Position numbers and translations under genes: made by a program
Shown here: piece by piece, positions 19,820 to 29,363 of the stretch
How positions within the stretch are numbered: position 1 is the stretch's first letter
How the letters are laid out: the number at the start of each line of letters is the position of its first letter
Notes under the pieces: generated by a model
Seen by the model: only the letters and a program-made list of their open reading frames with translations
The model's database searches: none
Told to the model about the DNA's origin: nothing
NCBI GenBank assembly: GCA_036675815.1
Contig: JAKFEE010000058.1
Location: 108,596-172,595 of the forward strand
Direction of reading: 5' to 3'
DNA length: 64,000 nt
From: JAKFEE01 sp036675815
GTDB taxonomy: Bacteria > Pseudomonadota > Alphaproteobacteria > Rhodospirillales > Magnetospirillaceae

Positions 19820-20427
19820 CGTCCATCGTTCACATCGTCGACGACGACCCGGCGGCGCGGGAATCACTGTGTTTCCTTCTGCAAGTGGCCGGGTTCGAGG
19901 TGGCGGCCTACGATTCGGCCGAGGCCTTCCTGCAGGGCGCCGATCTCGACCGGCCGGGTTGTGCCGTGGTCGATGTGCGTATGCCGGGCATGAACGGACT
20001 GGCCCTGCAGCAGGAACTCGGCCGCCGCGGCCAGCACCCGCCGGTAGTCCTGATCACCGGCCATGGTGACGTCGCCATGGCGGTATCGGCGCTGAAGGCC
20101 GGGGCCGTCGATTTCATCGAAAAGCCCTTCGACGACGAGGCCCTGTTGGCGGCCGTCGGCGAAGCGATCGACCGTGCCGGCCGCCTCGAGCGCGAGCGCG
20201 CCGTCGCGCACCATCTGAACGAACGCGTGCGACGCCTGACCGATCGCGAGCACGACGTCATGGATCTCGTCGTCGAGGGACTGGCCAACAAGGCCATCGC
20301 CGCACGACTGGGCATCAGCATCCGTACCGTCGAAATCCACCGGGCTCGCGTCATGGAGAAGATGGAGGCCGGATCGCTATCCGAACTCGTGCGCATGGCT
20401 CTCCGCCTGAAACGCGAGGCGCCGTAA
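19816..20427 (+). CDS. FixJ-type two-component response regulator
   Basis: 203 residues. The N-terminal receiver has the acidic pair VDDD, phosphoacceptor Asp in CAVVDVRMPGMNG, and Lys in FIEKPFDDEAL. The C-terminal LuxR-type helix-turn-helix is LTDREHDVMDLVVEGL to SIRTVEIHRARVM. It should be phosphorylated by the kinase encoded directly upstream, with which it shares an ATGA overlap. The nearest downstream target is nhaA; the gap between contains a TACGTA palindrome that could be its binding site. Confidence 0.93.
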   Translation: MTSIVHIVDDDPAARESLCFLLQVAGFEVAAYDSAEAFLQGADLDRPGCAVVDVRMPGMNGLALQQELGRRGQHPPVVLITGHGDVAMAVSALKAGAVDFIEKPFDDEALLAAVGEAIDRAGRLERERAVAHHLNERVRRLTDREHDVMDLVVEGLANKAIAARLGISIRTVEIHRARVMEKMEAGSLSELVRMALRLKREAP

Positions 20428-20450
20428 GGGTTTTTACGTACGGAAAACCC
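20428..20450 (+). promoter_or_regulatory. Hairpin with TACGTA core between fixJ-like gene and nhaA
   Basis: Arms GGGTTTT (20428-20434) and AAAACCC (20444-20450) are perfectly complementary and enclose a loop containing the palindrome TACGTA. Another TTACG motif follows near 20476-20481. The stem could end the kinase/regulator mRNA, although no T-run follows, or the palindrome could be an operator for the FixJ-type protein. The AT-rich stretch contrasts with the surrounding coding DNA. Confidence 0.4.
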
Positions 20451-20520
20451 CTTATTTCCGCATCTTTTACGCATCCTTACGTTAGTCCCGCACAAAAAAG
20501 AACGAGCGGGAGGAGCGTTG

Positions 20521-21813
20521 ATGGCAAAGGGCGAGGTACGTCAACTGCCGAAACGGCCGGTGCTCGCCAAGCCACGCCCCCTCACCGCCATACAGGAATT
20601 CCTGAAGCTCGAATCCTCGGGCGGCATCATCCTGGTGACGATGATGCTGCTGGCCATGGCGTTGGTGAACTCGCCGCTGGCCGCCTATTACGAGGCATTC
20701 CTCGCCCTGCCGGTCGAGGTGCGGGTCGGCCCCCTCGACATCGCCAAGCCCATGCTGCTGTGGATCAACGATGGGCTGATGGCGATCTTCTTCGTGTTGG
20801 TCAGCCTCGAGATAAAGCGCGAACTGCTCGAGGGCGAGCTGTCGTCGCTGCGTCACGCTGCCCTGCCGGCGTTCGGCGCCGCCGGCGGCATGGCCGCCCC
20901 GGCCCTCGTCTATGTCCTGTTCAATGCCGGCGACGCCGAAGCCCTGCACGGCTGGGCCATCCCCTCGGCCACCGACATCGCCTTTTCGCTGGGTGTGCTG
21001 TCGCTGCTGGGGCGGCGGGTTCCGATCTCGCTCAAGGTGTTCCTGGCGGCGCTCGCCATCCTCGACGATCTCGGCGCCATCGTCATCATCGCCATCTTCT
21101 ACACCAACAAGCTGTCGCTGGTCGCCTTGGGCTTGGCCCTGGCGGCGACGGTGGTGCTGTTGCACCTCAACCGCCTGGGCGTGCGTCGCGTCACCCCCTA
21201 CGTGCTCACGGCCATTTTCCTGTGGGTGTGCGTGCTCAAGTCCGGTGTGCACGCGACGCTGGCCGGGGTGGCCCTGGGGCTGGCGCTGCCCTTGGCCCCC
21301 GATGAGCAGGGTAATTCGACGCTGCGTGAGGTCGAGCACGCCCTGCATCCCTGGGTGGCCTATGCCATCCTGCCCTTGTTCGCGCTGGCCAATTCGGGGC
21401 TATCGCTGCATGGCGTCGGCCTCGATGCCCTCACCCATCCCGTGGTCCTGGGCGTGGGTGTCGGCCTGTTCATCGGCAAACAGCTGGGCGTCTTCAGCCT
21501 GTCGTGGCTGGTGATCCGCCTGGGCTGGGCGCGCATGCCGCAGGGGGCGAGCTGGGCGCAATTCTATGGTGTGTCGGTGCTGACCGGCATCGGCTTCACC
21601 ATGAGCCTGTTCATCGGCTCGCTCGCCTTCCAGGCCGGGCATTTCGACGCCGAAGTGCGCATGGGCGTGCTGCTGGGCTCAATCGCCTCGGCCATCCTTG
21701 GCTACCTCATCCTTCACGCGTGTTCGAAGCGCCGGCAGCAATCCGCCGACGACTCGGCCCCTACAGTCGAAGAGGCCTCCCATGAACCTGCCATACACGG
21801 ATCCCGCGGCTGA
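20521..21813 (+). CDS. nhaA: Na+/H+ antiporter NhaA
   Basis: 430 residues from the ATG that follows GGGAGGAG by 5 bases. The NhaA signatures are present: WINDGLMAIFFVLVSLEIKRE, GWAIPSATDIAFSLGVL, the paired aspartates in ILDDLGAIVIIAIFY, and the late GFTMSLFIGSLAF. It is an inner-membrane secondary transporter that expels sodium in exchange for protons. It is probably controlled by the two-component pair directly upstream. Its last 32 bases overlap the start of the receiver gene. Confidence 0.96.
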   Translation: MAKGEVRQLPKRPVLAKPRPLTAIQEFLKLESSGGIILVTMMLLAMALVNSPLAAYYEAFLALPVEVRVGPLDIAKPMLLWINDGLMAIFFVLVSLEIKRELLEGELSSLRHAALPAFGAAGGMAAPALVYVLFNAGDAEALHGWAIPSATDIAFSLGVLSLLGRRVPISLKVFLAALAILDDLGAIVIIAIFYTNKLSLVALGLALAATVVLLHLNRLGVRRVTPYVLTAIFLWVCVLKSGVHATLAGVALGLALPLAPDEQGNSTLREVEHALHPWVAYAILPLFALANSGLSLHGVGLDALTHPVVLGVGVGLFIGKQLGVFSLSWLVIRLGWARMPQGASWAQFYGVSVLTGIGFTMSLFIGSLAFQAGHFDAEVRMGVLLGSIASAILGYLILHACSKRRQQSADDSAPTVEEASHEPAIHGSRG

Positions 21814-22183
21814 GGTTCCGGCCGCCGGCAAGAGCGTGCTCGTCCTCGATGGCGACGAGATGGCGCGCGACGCGCTCGCCCAGTGGCTGGAGGAAGCCGG
21901 CTTGGCCGTGCATGTCGCCCGTGACGGCCGCGACGCCGCCGACTGGCTGGTGGACCACGGCGCCGACGTCCTGATCGTCGATCGGGTGTATCCGGCGTGG
22001 GAGGGTCTGGGCACGTTGCAGGCGGTGCGGCGGGCGCATCCGGGCCTTCGCATCATCGTCGCCGAGCGAAACAGCGACGACCCGTTCCTGCCGCTGGCGC
22101 GCTCGGTCGGCGCCGATGGGGTGCTGAAAGGGCGATGGAGCCGCGATGCCGTGCTGCGCGAACTGCGCGCCTTGCCGCATTAG
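21782..22183 (+). CDS. Single-domain response regulator (CheY-like)
   Basis: 133 residues, one receiver domain after a ~16-residue lead. The acidic pocket is LDGDEMAR, the phosphoacceptor Asp is in VLIVDRVYPAWEG, and a lysine lies in DGVLKGRWS. There is no output domain, so it would act by protein contact or as a phosphate sink. It overlaps nhaA by 32 bases and probably belongs to the same kinase locus. The atypical sequence after the phospho-site (RVYPAWEG where PxxxG is usual) makes phosphorylation less certain. Confidence 0.82.
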   Translation: MNLPYTDPAAEVPAAGKSVLVLDGDEMARDALAQWLEEAGLAVHVARDGRDAADWLVDHGADVLIVDRVYPAWEGLGTLQAVRRAHPGLRIIVAERNSDDPFLPLARSVGADGVLKGRWSRDAVLRELRALPH

Positions 22184-22186
22184 GCC

Positions 22187-22225
22187 GGAGCGCAGAGCTC
22201 CGGCTCCGCATTCCGCGGGCGGACC
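22187..22225 (+). repeat. Double-hairpin intergenic repeat, copy C (partial)
   Basis: The first hairpin (GAGCTCCGGCTC core) and the linker GCATTCCGCG are shared with the copies at 523-567 and 39351-39398; the second hairpin is cut after GCGGACC. It fills the 44-base gap between the convergent receiver gene and glyoxalase-like gene. Confidence 0.65.
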
Positions 22226-22227
22226 CA

Positions 22228-23082
22228 TCAGGCCCGGGCAAACTCCAGAAAGATGCCGGACGCGCGTTCGGGCGCGACGCGCACGGTGCCGTCGTTGTCG
22301 CGGCTGATGGGGATGTTGCGCGTACGCAGATAGCTGGCAGTGCGGTCCGGATCGGCCACGGCCAGGCTCAGCGCCACCGTCGCCGGCGCCGGCGGCGGTT
22401 CATCCAGCGCCGGATCGGGATGCAACTGGCTGAGTTCGTCGGGTCGGGCGAGCAGCAATAGCCCATGGCCGGTGTGCACGGCGACGGTGTTGTCGGTGGC
22501 CGTGGTGGCGCCGGCGCCGAACAGCGTCTCCAGCGGGCCACGCGCCGCTTCCGGGTCGTCGACGGCGATGGTCAGCGACTTGATGGCCAGAGCGCCGTTG
22601 GGATGATCGAGCCATTCGGGGCGCCGCAGCAATTGCGGCGTCAGATGCTGGCAGGCGAAGGCGGTGGCGACGGGCATGACGGCCGGCGGCAGGTCGAGAA
22701 CGGCGAATTGCGGTCTGACGTCGCCCTCGGGCGTCCGCAGGGGCCGGCTCAGCGCACGCGGCTCGCCGATGTCGATGCCGGCGGCGCGCAGGTCGCGCGA
22801 GGTGGCGGCCGCGTCACCGCACGCCAGCGCCATGCCGGCGATGCCTTCACCGTGCGCGCTGAGGAAGCTCCTGAGCTGGTCCGCCCGCTCGCCGGCGGCC
22901 ACTGGGCCGATCAGTTCGACATAATCCCCGGCGAACATGATGCAGTGGTTGGCCGTGCCCCATTGGGGATGCTCGCCGCGCGGCGTCACGACGAACCCCA
23001 GCCGGCTCCACGCCTGCTGCGACACGTCGAGGTCGCGCACCGCGACCAGAACGTGATCGATGCCCTGAATGCTGTTGGCCAT
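22228..23082 (-). CDS. Glyoxalase-like (VOC) domain protein
   Basis: 284 residues from the ATG preceded by GGAGGTGCGCC. It starts with a VOC beta strand (IQGIDHVLVAVRDLD), contains YVELIGPVAAGE and a second, weaker VOC half (IKSLTIAVDDPEAARGPLETLFG), matching the glyoxalase-like domain (PF13468 type). The substrate is unknown. It lies 43 bases downstream of the class II aldolase gene on the same strand, so a link to methylthio-sugar or aldehyde metabolism is possible but unproven. Confidence 0.82.
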   Translation of the reverse strand: MANSIQGIDHVLVAVRDLDVSQQAWSRLGFVVTPRGEHPQWGTANHCIMFAGDYVELIGPVAAGERADQLRSFLSAHGEGIAGMALACGDAAATSRDLRAAGIDIGEPRALSRPLRTPEGDVRPQFAVLDLPPAVMPVATAFACQHLTPQLLRRPEWLDHPNGALAIKSLTIAVDDPEAARGPLETLFGAGATTATDNTVAVHTGHGLLLLARPDELSQLHPDPALDEPPPAPATVALSLAVADPDRTASYLRTRNIPISRDNDGTVRVAPERASGIFLEFARA

Positions 23083-23125
23083 GGCGCACCTCCACTCCAC
23101 AACTGAGCCGCGCCGGCGCCGGGTG

Positions 23126-23773
23126 TCAAGCGCGCGCGGCGCCGGGCCCGTAATGCCGGAACTTGTCGATGACCACGGCCATCTCCTCGTCGGAAAGGAC
23201 GTCGGGCTCGCCGATTTGCAGGGCGCGCCAATACTGCTCGGCCAAGGCTTCGACTTCCACGGCGATGGCCACCGCCTCGTCCAGATCGCGGCCCAGGGCC
23301 AGCATGCCGTGATGCGCAAGCAGGCAGGCCTTGCACCCTTCCAGCGCCTGCACTGCGGCGTCGGCCAGCGCCTGACTGCCGAAGGTGGCATAGGGGGCGC
23401 AGCGGATCAAGGTGGCGCCCGTCACCGCGACCATGTAGTGGAACGCCGGAATGTCGCGTTTCAGCACCGCGAGGGTAGTGCAGAAGCTGGCATGGGTGTG
23501 TACGACGGCGCCGATGTCTAGGCGCCGGGCCAGCACGTCGCGGTGCAGCCGCCATTCGCTCGAGGGTGGCCGCCGCCCGCTCGCCGTTCCGTCCAGATCC
23601 ATGTAGACGATGTCGGCAGCCGTCATGGCGCGCGACGGCAGGCCGGACGGGGTGATGAGAAAGCCGTCGTCGTGGCGGACCGACATATTGCCGGTGGCGT
23701 TGCGGTTCATGCCCAGGGCATCGAGCCGCTCGGTGCCTTCGATCAGCGCCCGGCGCAGGTGGGCATCGCGCAT
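23126..23773 (-). CDS. Class II aldolase (methylthioribulose-1-P aldolase candidate)
   Basis: 215 residues of the class II aldolase/adducin family. Zinc ligands are visible as VVHTHASFCTTLA and LAHHGMLALG; the substrate loop GNMSVRHDDGFLITPSG and SSEWRLHRDVLA are typical. It lies 13 bases after mtnA in the mtnP-mtnA order. In Rhodospirillum rubrum the matching gene, ald2, cleaves 5-methylthioribulose-1-phosphate to DHAP and methylthioacetaldehyde. Since mtnB dehydratase belongs to the same family, the product could instead be MtnB, but no mtnC or mtnD is nearby. The ATG at 23773 gives the family N-terminus. Confidence 0.85.
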   Translation of the reverse strand: MRDAHLRRALIEGTERLDALGMNRNATGNMSVRHDDGFLITPSGLPSRAMTAADIVYMDLDGTASGRRPPSSEWRLHRDVLARRLDIGAVVHTHASFCTTLAVLKRDIPAFHYMVAVTGATLIRCAPYATFGSQALADAAVQALEGCKACLLAHHGMLALGRDLDEAVAIAVEVEALAEQYWRALQIGEPDVLSDEEMAVVIDKFRHYGPGAARA

Positions 23774-23786
23774 CACCGCGTCCTCG

Positions 23787-24899
23787 TCATATCCGGTTCG
23801 GCCGCCGTTCCGGGAACAGCGACAGCAGGCCGGCGCGCGACGCCGGGCACACGCCACGCTCGGTGATCAGGGCGGTGACCAGGCGCGCCGGCGTGACGTC
23901 AAAACCGTAGTTGGCGGCGGGACTGCCGGCAGGCGTGATGGCGACGGTAATGACCTCGCCTCGCTCGGTGCGGCCGGCGATGTGGGTGACCTCGCGCGGG
24001 TCGCGCTGCTCGATCGGGATCTCGCGCAGGCCATCGGCGGTGCTCCAGTCGACGGTCGGGCTGGGCAAAGCGACGTAGAACGGCACGTCGTTGTCCTTGG
24101 CCGCCAGTGCCTTGAGATAGGTGCCGATCTTGTTGCAGACGTCGCCGTCGGCGGTGGTGCGGTCGGTGCCGACGATGCACAGGTCGACCATGCCGTGCTG
24201 CATCAGATGGCCGCCGGTATTGTCGGGAATGATCGTGTGGGCGACGCCATGGCTGTTCAGCTCCCACGCGGTCAGGCTGGCGCCCTGGTTGCGCGGCCGC
24301 GTCTCGTCGGCCCAGACATGGATGGGGATGCCGGCGTCGTGCGCCATGTAGATCGGCGCCAGCGCGGTGCCCCAGTCGACGGTGGCCAGCCAGCCGGCAT
24401 TGCAATGGGTGAGCACGTTCAGCCGATCGGCGCCCTTGGCCTTGGCGTTTGCCCAGGCCGTCTCGAACACCGCCAGCCCGTGGCGGCCGATGGCGGCGTT
24501 GATGGCCACGTCCTCGTCGCAGATCGCCGCCGCCTTTTCATAGGCCGCCGCGACGCGCTGCGCGGCAGGCAGCGGTAGCAGCACCGCCCTCATCTCGTCC
24601 AGCGCCCAGCGCAGGTTGACCGCGGTGGGCCGGGTGGCATAGAGCCGCGCGTAGGCGTCGGTGACGCTGGCGTCGCTGGCGTCATGGCGCATGGCCAGCG
24701 CCATGCCATAGGCGGCGGTGGCGCCGATCAGCGGGGCGCCGCGCACCAGCATGTCGCGGATGGCGCGCTCGGCATCGCCGCAGCTTTCCAGCCGCAGGGT
24801 GGCAAATGCGTGCGGCAGGCGCGTCTGATCGATGATCTCGATCGCCCAGCCGTCGGAGGCCAGCCAGATGGTGCGGGTAGGGGTGCCGTTGACGTTCAT
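23787..24899 (-). CDS. mtnA: Methylthioribose-1-phosphate isomerase
   Basis: 370 residues. It converts 5-methylthioribose-1-phosphate to methylthioribulose-1-phosphate. Motifs: [20 protein letters not shown] near residue 50, the catalytic cysteine in [12 protein letters not shown], and the catalytic aspartate region [19 protein letters not shown]. The start at 24899 gives the family N-terminus ([17 protein letters not shown]). It follows mtnP after a 160-base gap holding a large inverted repeat, so co-transcription is uncertain. Confidence 0.95.
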   Translation of the reverse strand: MNVNGTPTRTIWLASDGWAIEIIDQTRLPHAFATLRLESCGDAERAIRDMLVRGAPLIGATAAYGMALAMRHDASDASVTDAYARLYATRPTAVNLRWALDEMRAVLLPLPAAQRVAAAYEKAAAICDEDVAINAAIGRHGLAVFETAWANAKAKGADRLNVLTHCNAGWLATVDWGTALAPIYMAHDAGIPIHVWADETRPRNQGASLTAWELNSHGVAHTIIPDNTGGHLMQHGMVDLCIVGTDRTTADGDVCNKIGTYLKALAAKDNDVPFYVALPSPTVDWSTADGLREIPIEQRDPREVTHIAGRTERGEVITVAITPAGSPAANYGFDVTPARLVTALITERGVCPASRAGLLSLFPERRPNRI

Positions 24900-24921
24900 C
24901 GCCTTTCCGTTCTCTCGTCGA

Positions 24922-25054
24922 TTCACCACAGAGACACGGAGACCATTCGGAGCTCGATTCAGGCGGCGCCAACGTGGATGGCCGGGTCAAGCCCGGCCAT
25001 GACGGATTAGGCCTCTGTGCTTTCTTCTCTTTGTCTCTGTGCGTCTGTGGTTGA
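24922..25054. repeat. Composite inverted repeat between mtnP and mtnA
   Basis: Imperfect 21-base arms of the CCACAGAGACAC type (24922-24942 and 25034-25054) flank a perfect 9-base hairpin, ATGGCCGGG-TCAAG-CCCGGCCAT (24978-25000). Both the arms and the inner hairpin look like repeats widespread in alphaproteobacterial intergenic DNA (from memory). It lies within the transcript between mtnP and mtnA and could alter the mRNA ratio. Confidence 0.7.
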
Positions 25055-25059
25055 GCCAG

Positions 25060-25929
<870 letters not shown>

Positions 25930-25952
25930 GTTCGCCCTCCGGAAAAACATTG

Positions 25953-26075
25953 CCCTCTCCCGCATGCGGGAGAGGGAGAGACCCGCCGCACGGCGGGAGG
26001 GTGAGGGTGGCGCCGACGCATCGACGCCACAGGCCGCAGCCCTCACCCCGCCCCTCTCCCGCAGGCGGGAGAGGG
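25953..26075. repeat. Nested palindromic repeat element (CTCTCCCGC family)
   Basis: Two near-identical 24-base palindromes with arms CCCTCTCCCGC/GCGGGAGAGGG (25953-25976, perfect, and 26052-26075) bracket a second hairpin CCCGCCG-CA-CGGCGGG (25982-25997) and an inverted pair GGGTGAGGG/CCCTCACCC. This nested arrangement is a known type of alphaproteobacterial intergenic repeat. It sits after petC and before mtnP, both minus strand, and may end bc1 operon transcripts. Confidence 0.8.
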
Positions 26076-26088
26076 AGACCTATAGACC

Positions 26089-26850
26089 TCAGTGGACGTC
26101 GCGCCAGATCGATCGCTTCAGGGCATAGAGCATGGCGGTCAGCACGATGAGGAAGATCATCGTCTTGAGGCCCATGCCCTTGCGCTCCTCCAGCTCGGGC
26201 TCGGCCGCCCAATTGAGGAAGGTGGTGATGTCCTTCGCCAACTGCTCGGGCGTCGCCTTGGTGCCGTCGGCATAGGTCACCAGATCCTCGACCAACTGCG
26301 GCGGCATGGCGATCTGATTGCCGGGGAACACCGTATTGTAGTTCATGCCCTCGGTGAGCGCGAAACCTTCCGGCGCGTCGTGATAGCCCGTGAGCAGGCT
26401 GTAGATGTAGTCCGGCCCGCCCTTGCGCGCCTTCGCCACCAGCGACAGGTCGGGCGGCAGGGCGCCGTTGTTGGCGACGCGGGCCGCCTGCTCGTTGGGG
26501 AACGGCGGCACGAAGCGGTCCGAGGGCAGCGCCGCGCGCTGGAACATTTCGCCCTCGTCATTCGGGCCGTCGGAGACTTCCTTGGCCGCAGCCACTTCCT
26601 TGATCTGCTCCTCGCTGAGGCCGATGTCGGCGAGGTTGCGGTAGGCCACCAGCGTCAGCGAATGGCAGTTGGCGCAGACCTCGTTGTAGACCTGGAAGCC
26701 CCGCTGCAGGGCGGCATCGTCATAGCTGCCGAACAGCCCTTCCCAGCCCCACTCGACATCGGTCAGGGCGCCGCCCTCGGCGGCCACGGCCGCCGAGGCG
26801 GCCGCAGTGAGGCCGACCGCCGCCAGGGCGGTGACAACGAACTTACGCAT
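26089..26850 (-). CDS. petC: Cytochrome c1 of the bc1 complex
   Basis: 253 residues with a signal peptide (about residues 1-23, ending ASAAVAA). The heme c site CANCHS is near residue 60, with the axial-ligand methionine likely in the NQIAMPPQL region. A C-terminal membrane anchor (GLKTMIFLIVLTAMLYAL) holds the protein with its heme in the periplasm. It passes electrons from the Rieske centre to soluble cytochrome c. Its ATG shares one base with the petB stop (TAATG). Confidence 0.96.
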   Translation of the reverse strand: MRKFVVTALAAVGLTAAASAAVAAEGGALTDVEWGWEGLFGSYDDAALQRGFQVYNEVCANCHSLTLVAYRNLADIGLSEEQIKEVAAAKEVSDGPNDEGEMFQRAALPSDRFVPPFPNEQAARVANNGALPPDLSLVAKARKGGPDYIYSLLTGYHDAPEGFALTEGMNYNTVFPGNQIAMPPQLVEDLVTYADGTKATPEQLAKDITTFLNWAAEPELEERKGMGLKTMIFLIVLTAMLYALKRSIWRDVH

Positions 26851-28112
26851 TAGGCCTTCTCCATCTTCTGAGCGGTGGCACCGGCGGGGACCGCTCCCGC
26901 CCCCTTCAGCACCGGCGCGGCGATGCTCTGCGGCAGGGCCTTGGTCCGCTCGAACTTGCCGAGCAGCGGGATGACGACCAGGAAATGCGCGAAGTAGTAG
27001 ATGGTCGCGACCTGGCCGATCAGCACGAACGCCCCTTCCGGCGGTTTGGCGCCGATGTAGCCGAGCACCAGGCAGTCGATCAGGAAGATCCAGAAGAAGC
27101 CCTTGAAATAGGGGCGGAAGCGGGCGCTGCGCACCTTCGAGCCGTCAAGCCAGGGCAGGAAGAACAGGACGATGATGGCGCCGAACATCAGCAGCACGCC
27201 GCCCAGCTTGTCCGGCACCGCGCGCAGGATGGCGTAGAACGGCAGGAAATACCATTCCGGCACGATGTGCGGCGGCGTCACCATCGGGTTGGCCGGGATG
27301 TAGTTGTCGGGCTCGCCGAAGAAGTTGGGGGCGTAGAAGACGAAGCCCAGGAAGACCAGCATGAACACGCCCAGCCCGAACATGTCCTTGATGGTGTAGT
27401 ACGGGTGGAAGGGGATGGTGTCCTGCGGGCCCTTGATGTCGATGCCCAGCGGGTTGTTCGACTTCACCGTGTGCAACGCCACCAGGTGCAGGAACACCAG
27501 GGCGAAGATGACGAACGGCAGCAGGTAGTGCAGCGAGAAGAAGCGGTTGAGGGTCGGGTTGTCGACCGAGAAGCCGCCCCACAGCCAGGTGACGATGGAC
27601 TCGCCGACCACCGGAATGGCCGAGAACAGGTTGGTGATGACGGTGGCGCCCCAGAAGCTCATCTGGCCCCACGGCAGCACATAGCCCATGAAGGCGGTGG
27701 CCATCATCGCCAGGAAGATGAGGATGCCCAGCCACCACAGCACCTCGCGCGGCGCCTTGTACGAGCCGTAGTACATGCCGCGGAAGATGTGGATGTAGAC
27801 GACGATGAAGAACATCGACGCGCCGTTCATGTGCAGGTAGCGCAACAGCCAGCCGTAGTTGACGTCGCGCATGATGCGCTCGACCGAATCGAAGGCGTAG
27901 TCGACATGCGCCGTGTAGTTCATGGCGAGGAAGATGCCGGTCAGGACCATGACCACCAGCACCACGCCCGCCAGCGAACCGAAATTCCACCAGTAGTTCA
28001 GATTGCGCGGCGTCGGGTAGTCGACCGCGTCGTGATACATCATCGAAAAGATCGGCAGGCGATCGTCAACCCATTTGACGACCGGATTGCGCCATTGAAC
28101 GCGTCCGCTCAT
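26850..28112 (-). CDS. petB: Cytochrome b of the bc1 complex
   Basis: 420 residues, full length including the last helices fused as in alphaproteobacteria. The quinol-site motif PEWY is in [14 protein letters not shown]. Paired heme histidines lie in [14 protein letters not shown] with [12 protein letters not shown], and in [10 protein letters not shown] with LHLVALHTV. It oxidises quinol and carries the two b hemes. The start at 28112 begins [14 protein letters not shown]. It lies 11 bases after the Rieske gene. Confidence 0.97.
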   Translation of the reverse strand: MSGRVQWRNPVVKWVDDRLPIFSMMYHDAVDYPTPRNLNYWWNFGSLAGVVLVVMVLTGIFLAMNYTAHVDYAFDSVERIMRDVNYGWLLRYLHMNGASMFFIVVYIHIFRGMYYGSYKAPREVLWWLGILIFLAMMATAFMGYVLPWGQMSFWGATVITNLFSAIPVVGESIVTWLWGGFSVDNPTLNRFFSLHYLLPFVIFALVFLHLVALHTVKSNNPLGIDIKGPQDTIPFHPYYTIKDMFGLGVFMLVFLGFVFYAPNFFGEPDNYIPANPMVTPPHIVPEWYFLPFYAILRAVPDKLGGVLLMFGAIIVLFFLPWLDGSKVRSARFRPYFKGFFWIFLIDCLVLGYIGAKPPEGAFVLIGQVATIYYFAHFLVVIPLLGKFERTKALPQSIAAPVLKGAGAVPAGATAQKMEKA

Positions 28113-28123
28113 TACAGAATCTC

Positions 28124-28678
28124 CTAGCCGATCCGGATGGTAGTGTCGGTGAGGAAGGCGTATTCCGGCACCGGCAGGTTGGCCGGCGCCGGACCTTTCC
28201 GGATGCGGCCCGACGTGTCGTAGTGCGAGCCGTGGCAGGGGCAGAACCAGCCGCCGAAATCGCCCTTGGGGTCGGCAGGCTTCTGGCCCAGCGGAATGCA
28301 GCCGAGGTGGGTGCACACGCCGACCATCACCAGCCATTCCGGCTTCTGCACGCGCTCGGCATCGGTCTGCGGGTCACGCAGCGCGGAAACGTCGACGGCC
28401 CTGGCCACCTCGATTTCCTCGGCCGTACGGTGACGCACGAACACCGGCTTGCCGCGCCACACCACGGTGATGGCCTGGCCCTCGGCGATCGGCGATAGGT
28501 CGACCTCGGTCGAGGACAGCGCCAGCACGTCGGCCGCGGGGTTCATGCTGTGGACGAATGGCCACAAGGCGAGGGCGGTGCCGACCGCGCCGACCGCCGT
28601 TGTGGCGTAGAGCAGGAAGTCGCGGCGGGTTTCCCCGTCCCCGGGCGACCCGTGGGCATGAGTTGCCGTGTCAGCCAT
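28124..28678 (-). CDS. petA: Rieske iron-sulfur subunit of the bc1 complex
   Basis: 184 residues from the ATG after GAGGTGG. A twin-arginine signal ([17 protein letters not shown]) doubles as membrane anchor, as usual for this Tat substrate. The 2Fe-2S ligands are in CTHLGC and CPCHGSHY. It accepts electrons from quinol at the Qo site and moves between cytochrome b and c1. It is the first gene of petABC. The 238-base upstream gap is shared with the divergent trmL. Confidence 0.97.
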   Translation of the reverse strand: MADTATHAHGSPGDGETRRDFLLYATTAVGAVGTALALWPFVHSMNPAADVLALSSTEVDLSPIAEGQAITVVWRGKPVFVRHRTAEEIEVARAVDVSALRDPQTDAERVQKPEWLVMVGVCTHLGCIPLGQKPADPKGDFGGWFCPCHGSHYDTSGRIRKGPAPANLPVPEYAFLTDTTIRIG

Positions 28679-28916
28679 GTCGATCCACCTCGTTACGCAA
28701 ATATCTGGCCTGCAAAGGCCGCCCCCCGGCCGTACGCATGGCACACCCCGGGCGTCCGGGCAGACGGCGGGCGTGGGTGCGGCGAATTCGCGCTGCCGTA
28801 TAGACCAATCCGCCTCTCTTGAAAAGAAGACATTGCTTGACTTGTGGCGATAAATTGTCGCAGGCACGGCATTTGCGAGTTGAGATCATGCCGGCCTTGG
28901 GGCAAAGCTGGCCGGC
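28679..28916. promoter_or_regulatory. Divergent control region of petABC and trmL
   Basis: This 238-base gap must hold the bc1 operon promoter. On the minus strand TTTCAA, 16 bases, then TATACG (near 28820-28797) is a weak candidate. An AT-rich spot near 28846-28863 contains GTGGC, eight bases, GTCGC, resembling RegA/PrrA-type redox regulator half-sites. Neither is strong; no small gene is evident. Confidence 0.3.
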
Positions 28917-29363
28917 ATGAGGCTGGCCCTGTATCAACCCGACATCCCCCAGAATACCGGCACGCTGCTGCGCAGCGCGGCCTGTTTCGACGTGCCCGTC
29001 GACATCATCGAACCGTGTGGGTTCGTGCTCGACGATCGCCGCCTGCGCCGCGCCGGGATGGACTATCTGCAGGGAGTGACGCTGGTCAGACATGCGTCGT
29101 GGTCGGCCTTCCTCGCCGCCCGCTCGCCTGGGCGCCTGATACTGCTGACCACTCGCGCCATGACCGTCTACACCGACTGGACGTTCCGTGACGACGACAC
29201 ATTGCTGCTGGGGCGCGAGAGCGCGGGCGTTCCGGAAGACGTCCATGCCGCCGCCCATGCCATACGCATTCCCATGGCGGCGGGTCAGCGGTCGCTGAAC
29301 GTGGCGGTGGCGGGCGTCATGGTGCTGGGCGAGGCCTTGCGGCAGACCGGCGGCTTTCCTTAG
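28917..29363 (+). CDS. trmL: tRNA (cytidine/uridine-34-2'-O)-methyltransferase TrmL
   Basis: 148 residues of the SPOUT knot family, the usual minimal TrmL size. The N-terminus MRLALYQPDIPQNTGTLLR and the C-terminal knot (LLGRESAGVPEDV, IPMAAGQRSLNVAVAGVMVL) are diagnostic. It methylates the wobble nucleotide of certain leucine tRNAs. It overlaps the end of the convergent cca gene by 4 bases. Confidence 0.95.
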   Translation: MRLALYQPDIPQNTGTLLRSAACFDVPVDIIEPCGFVLDDRRLRRAGMDYLQGVTLVRHASWSAFLAARSPGRLILLTTRAMTVYTDWTFRDDDTLLLGRESAGVPEDVHAAAHAIRIPMAAGQRSLNVAVAGVMVLGEALRQTGGFP

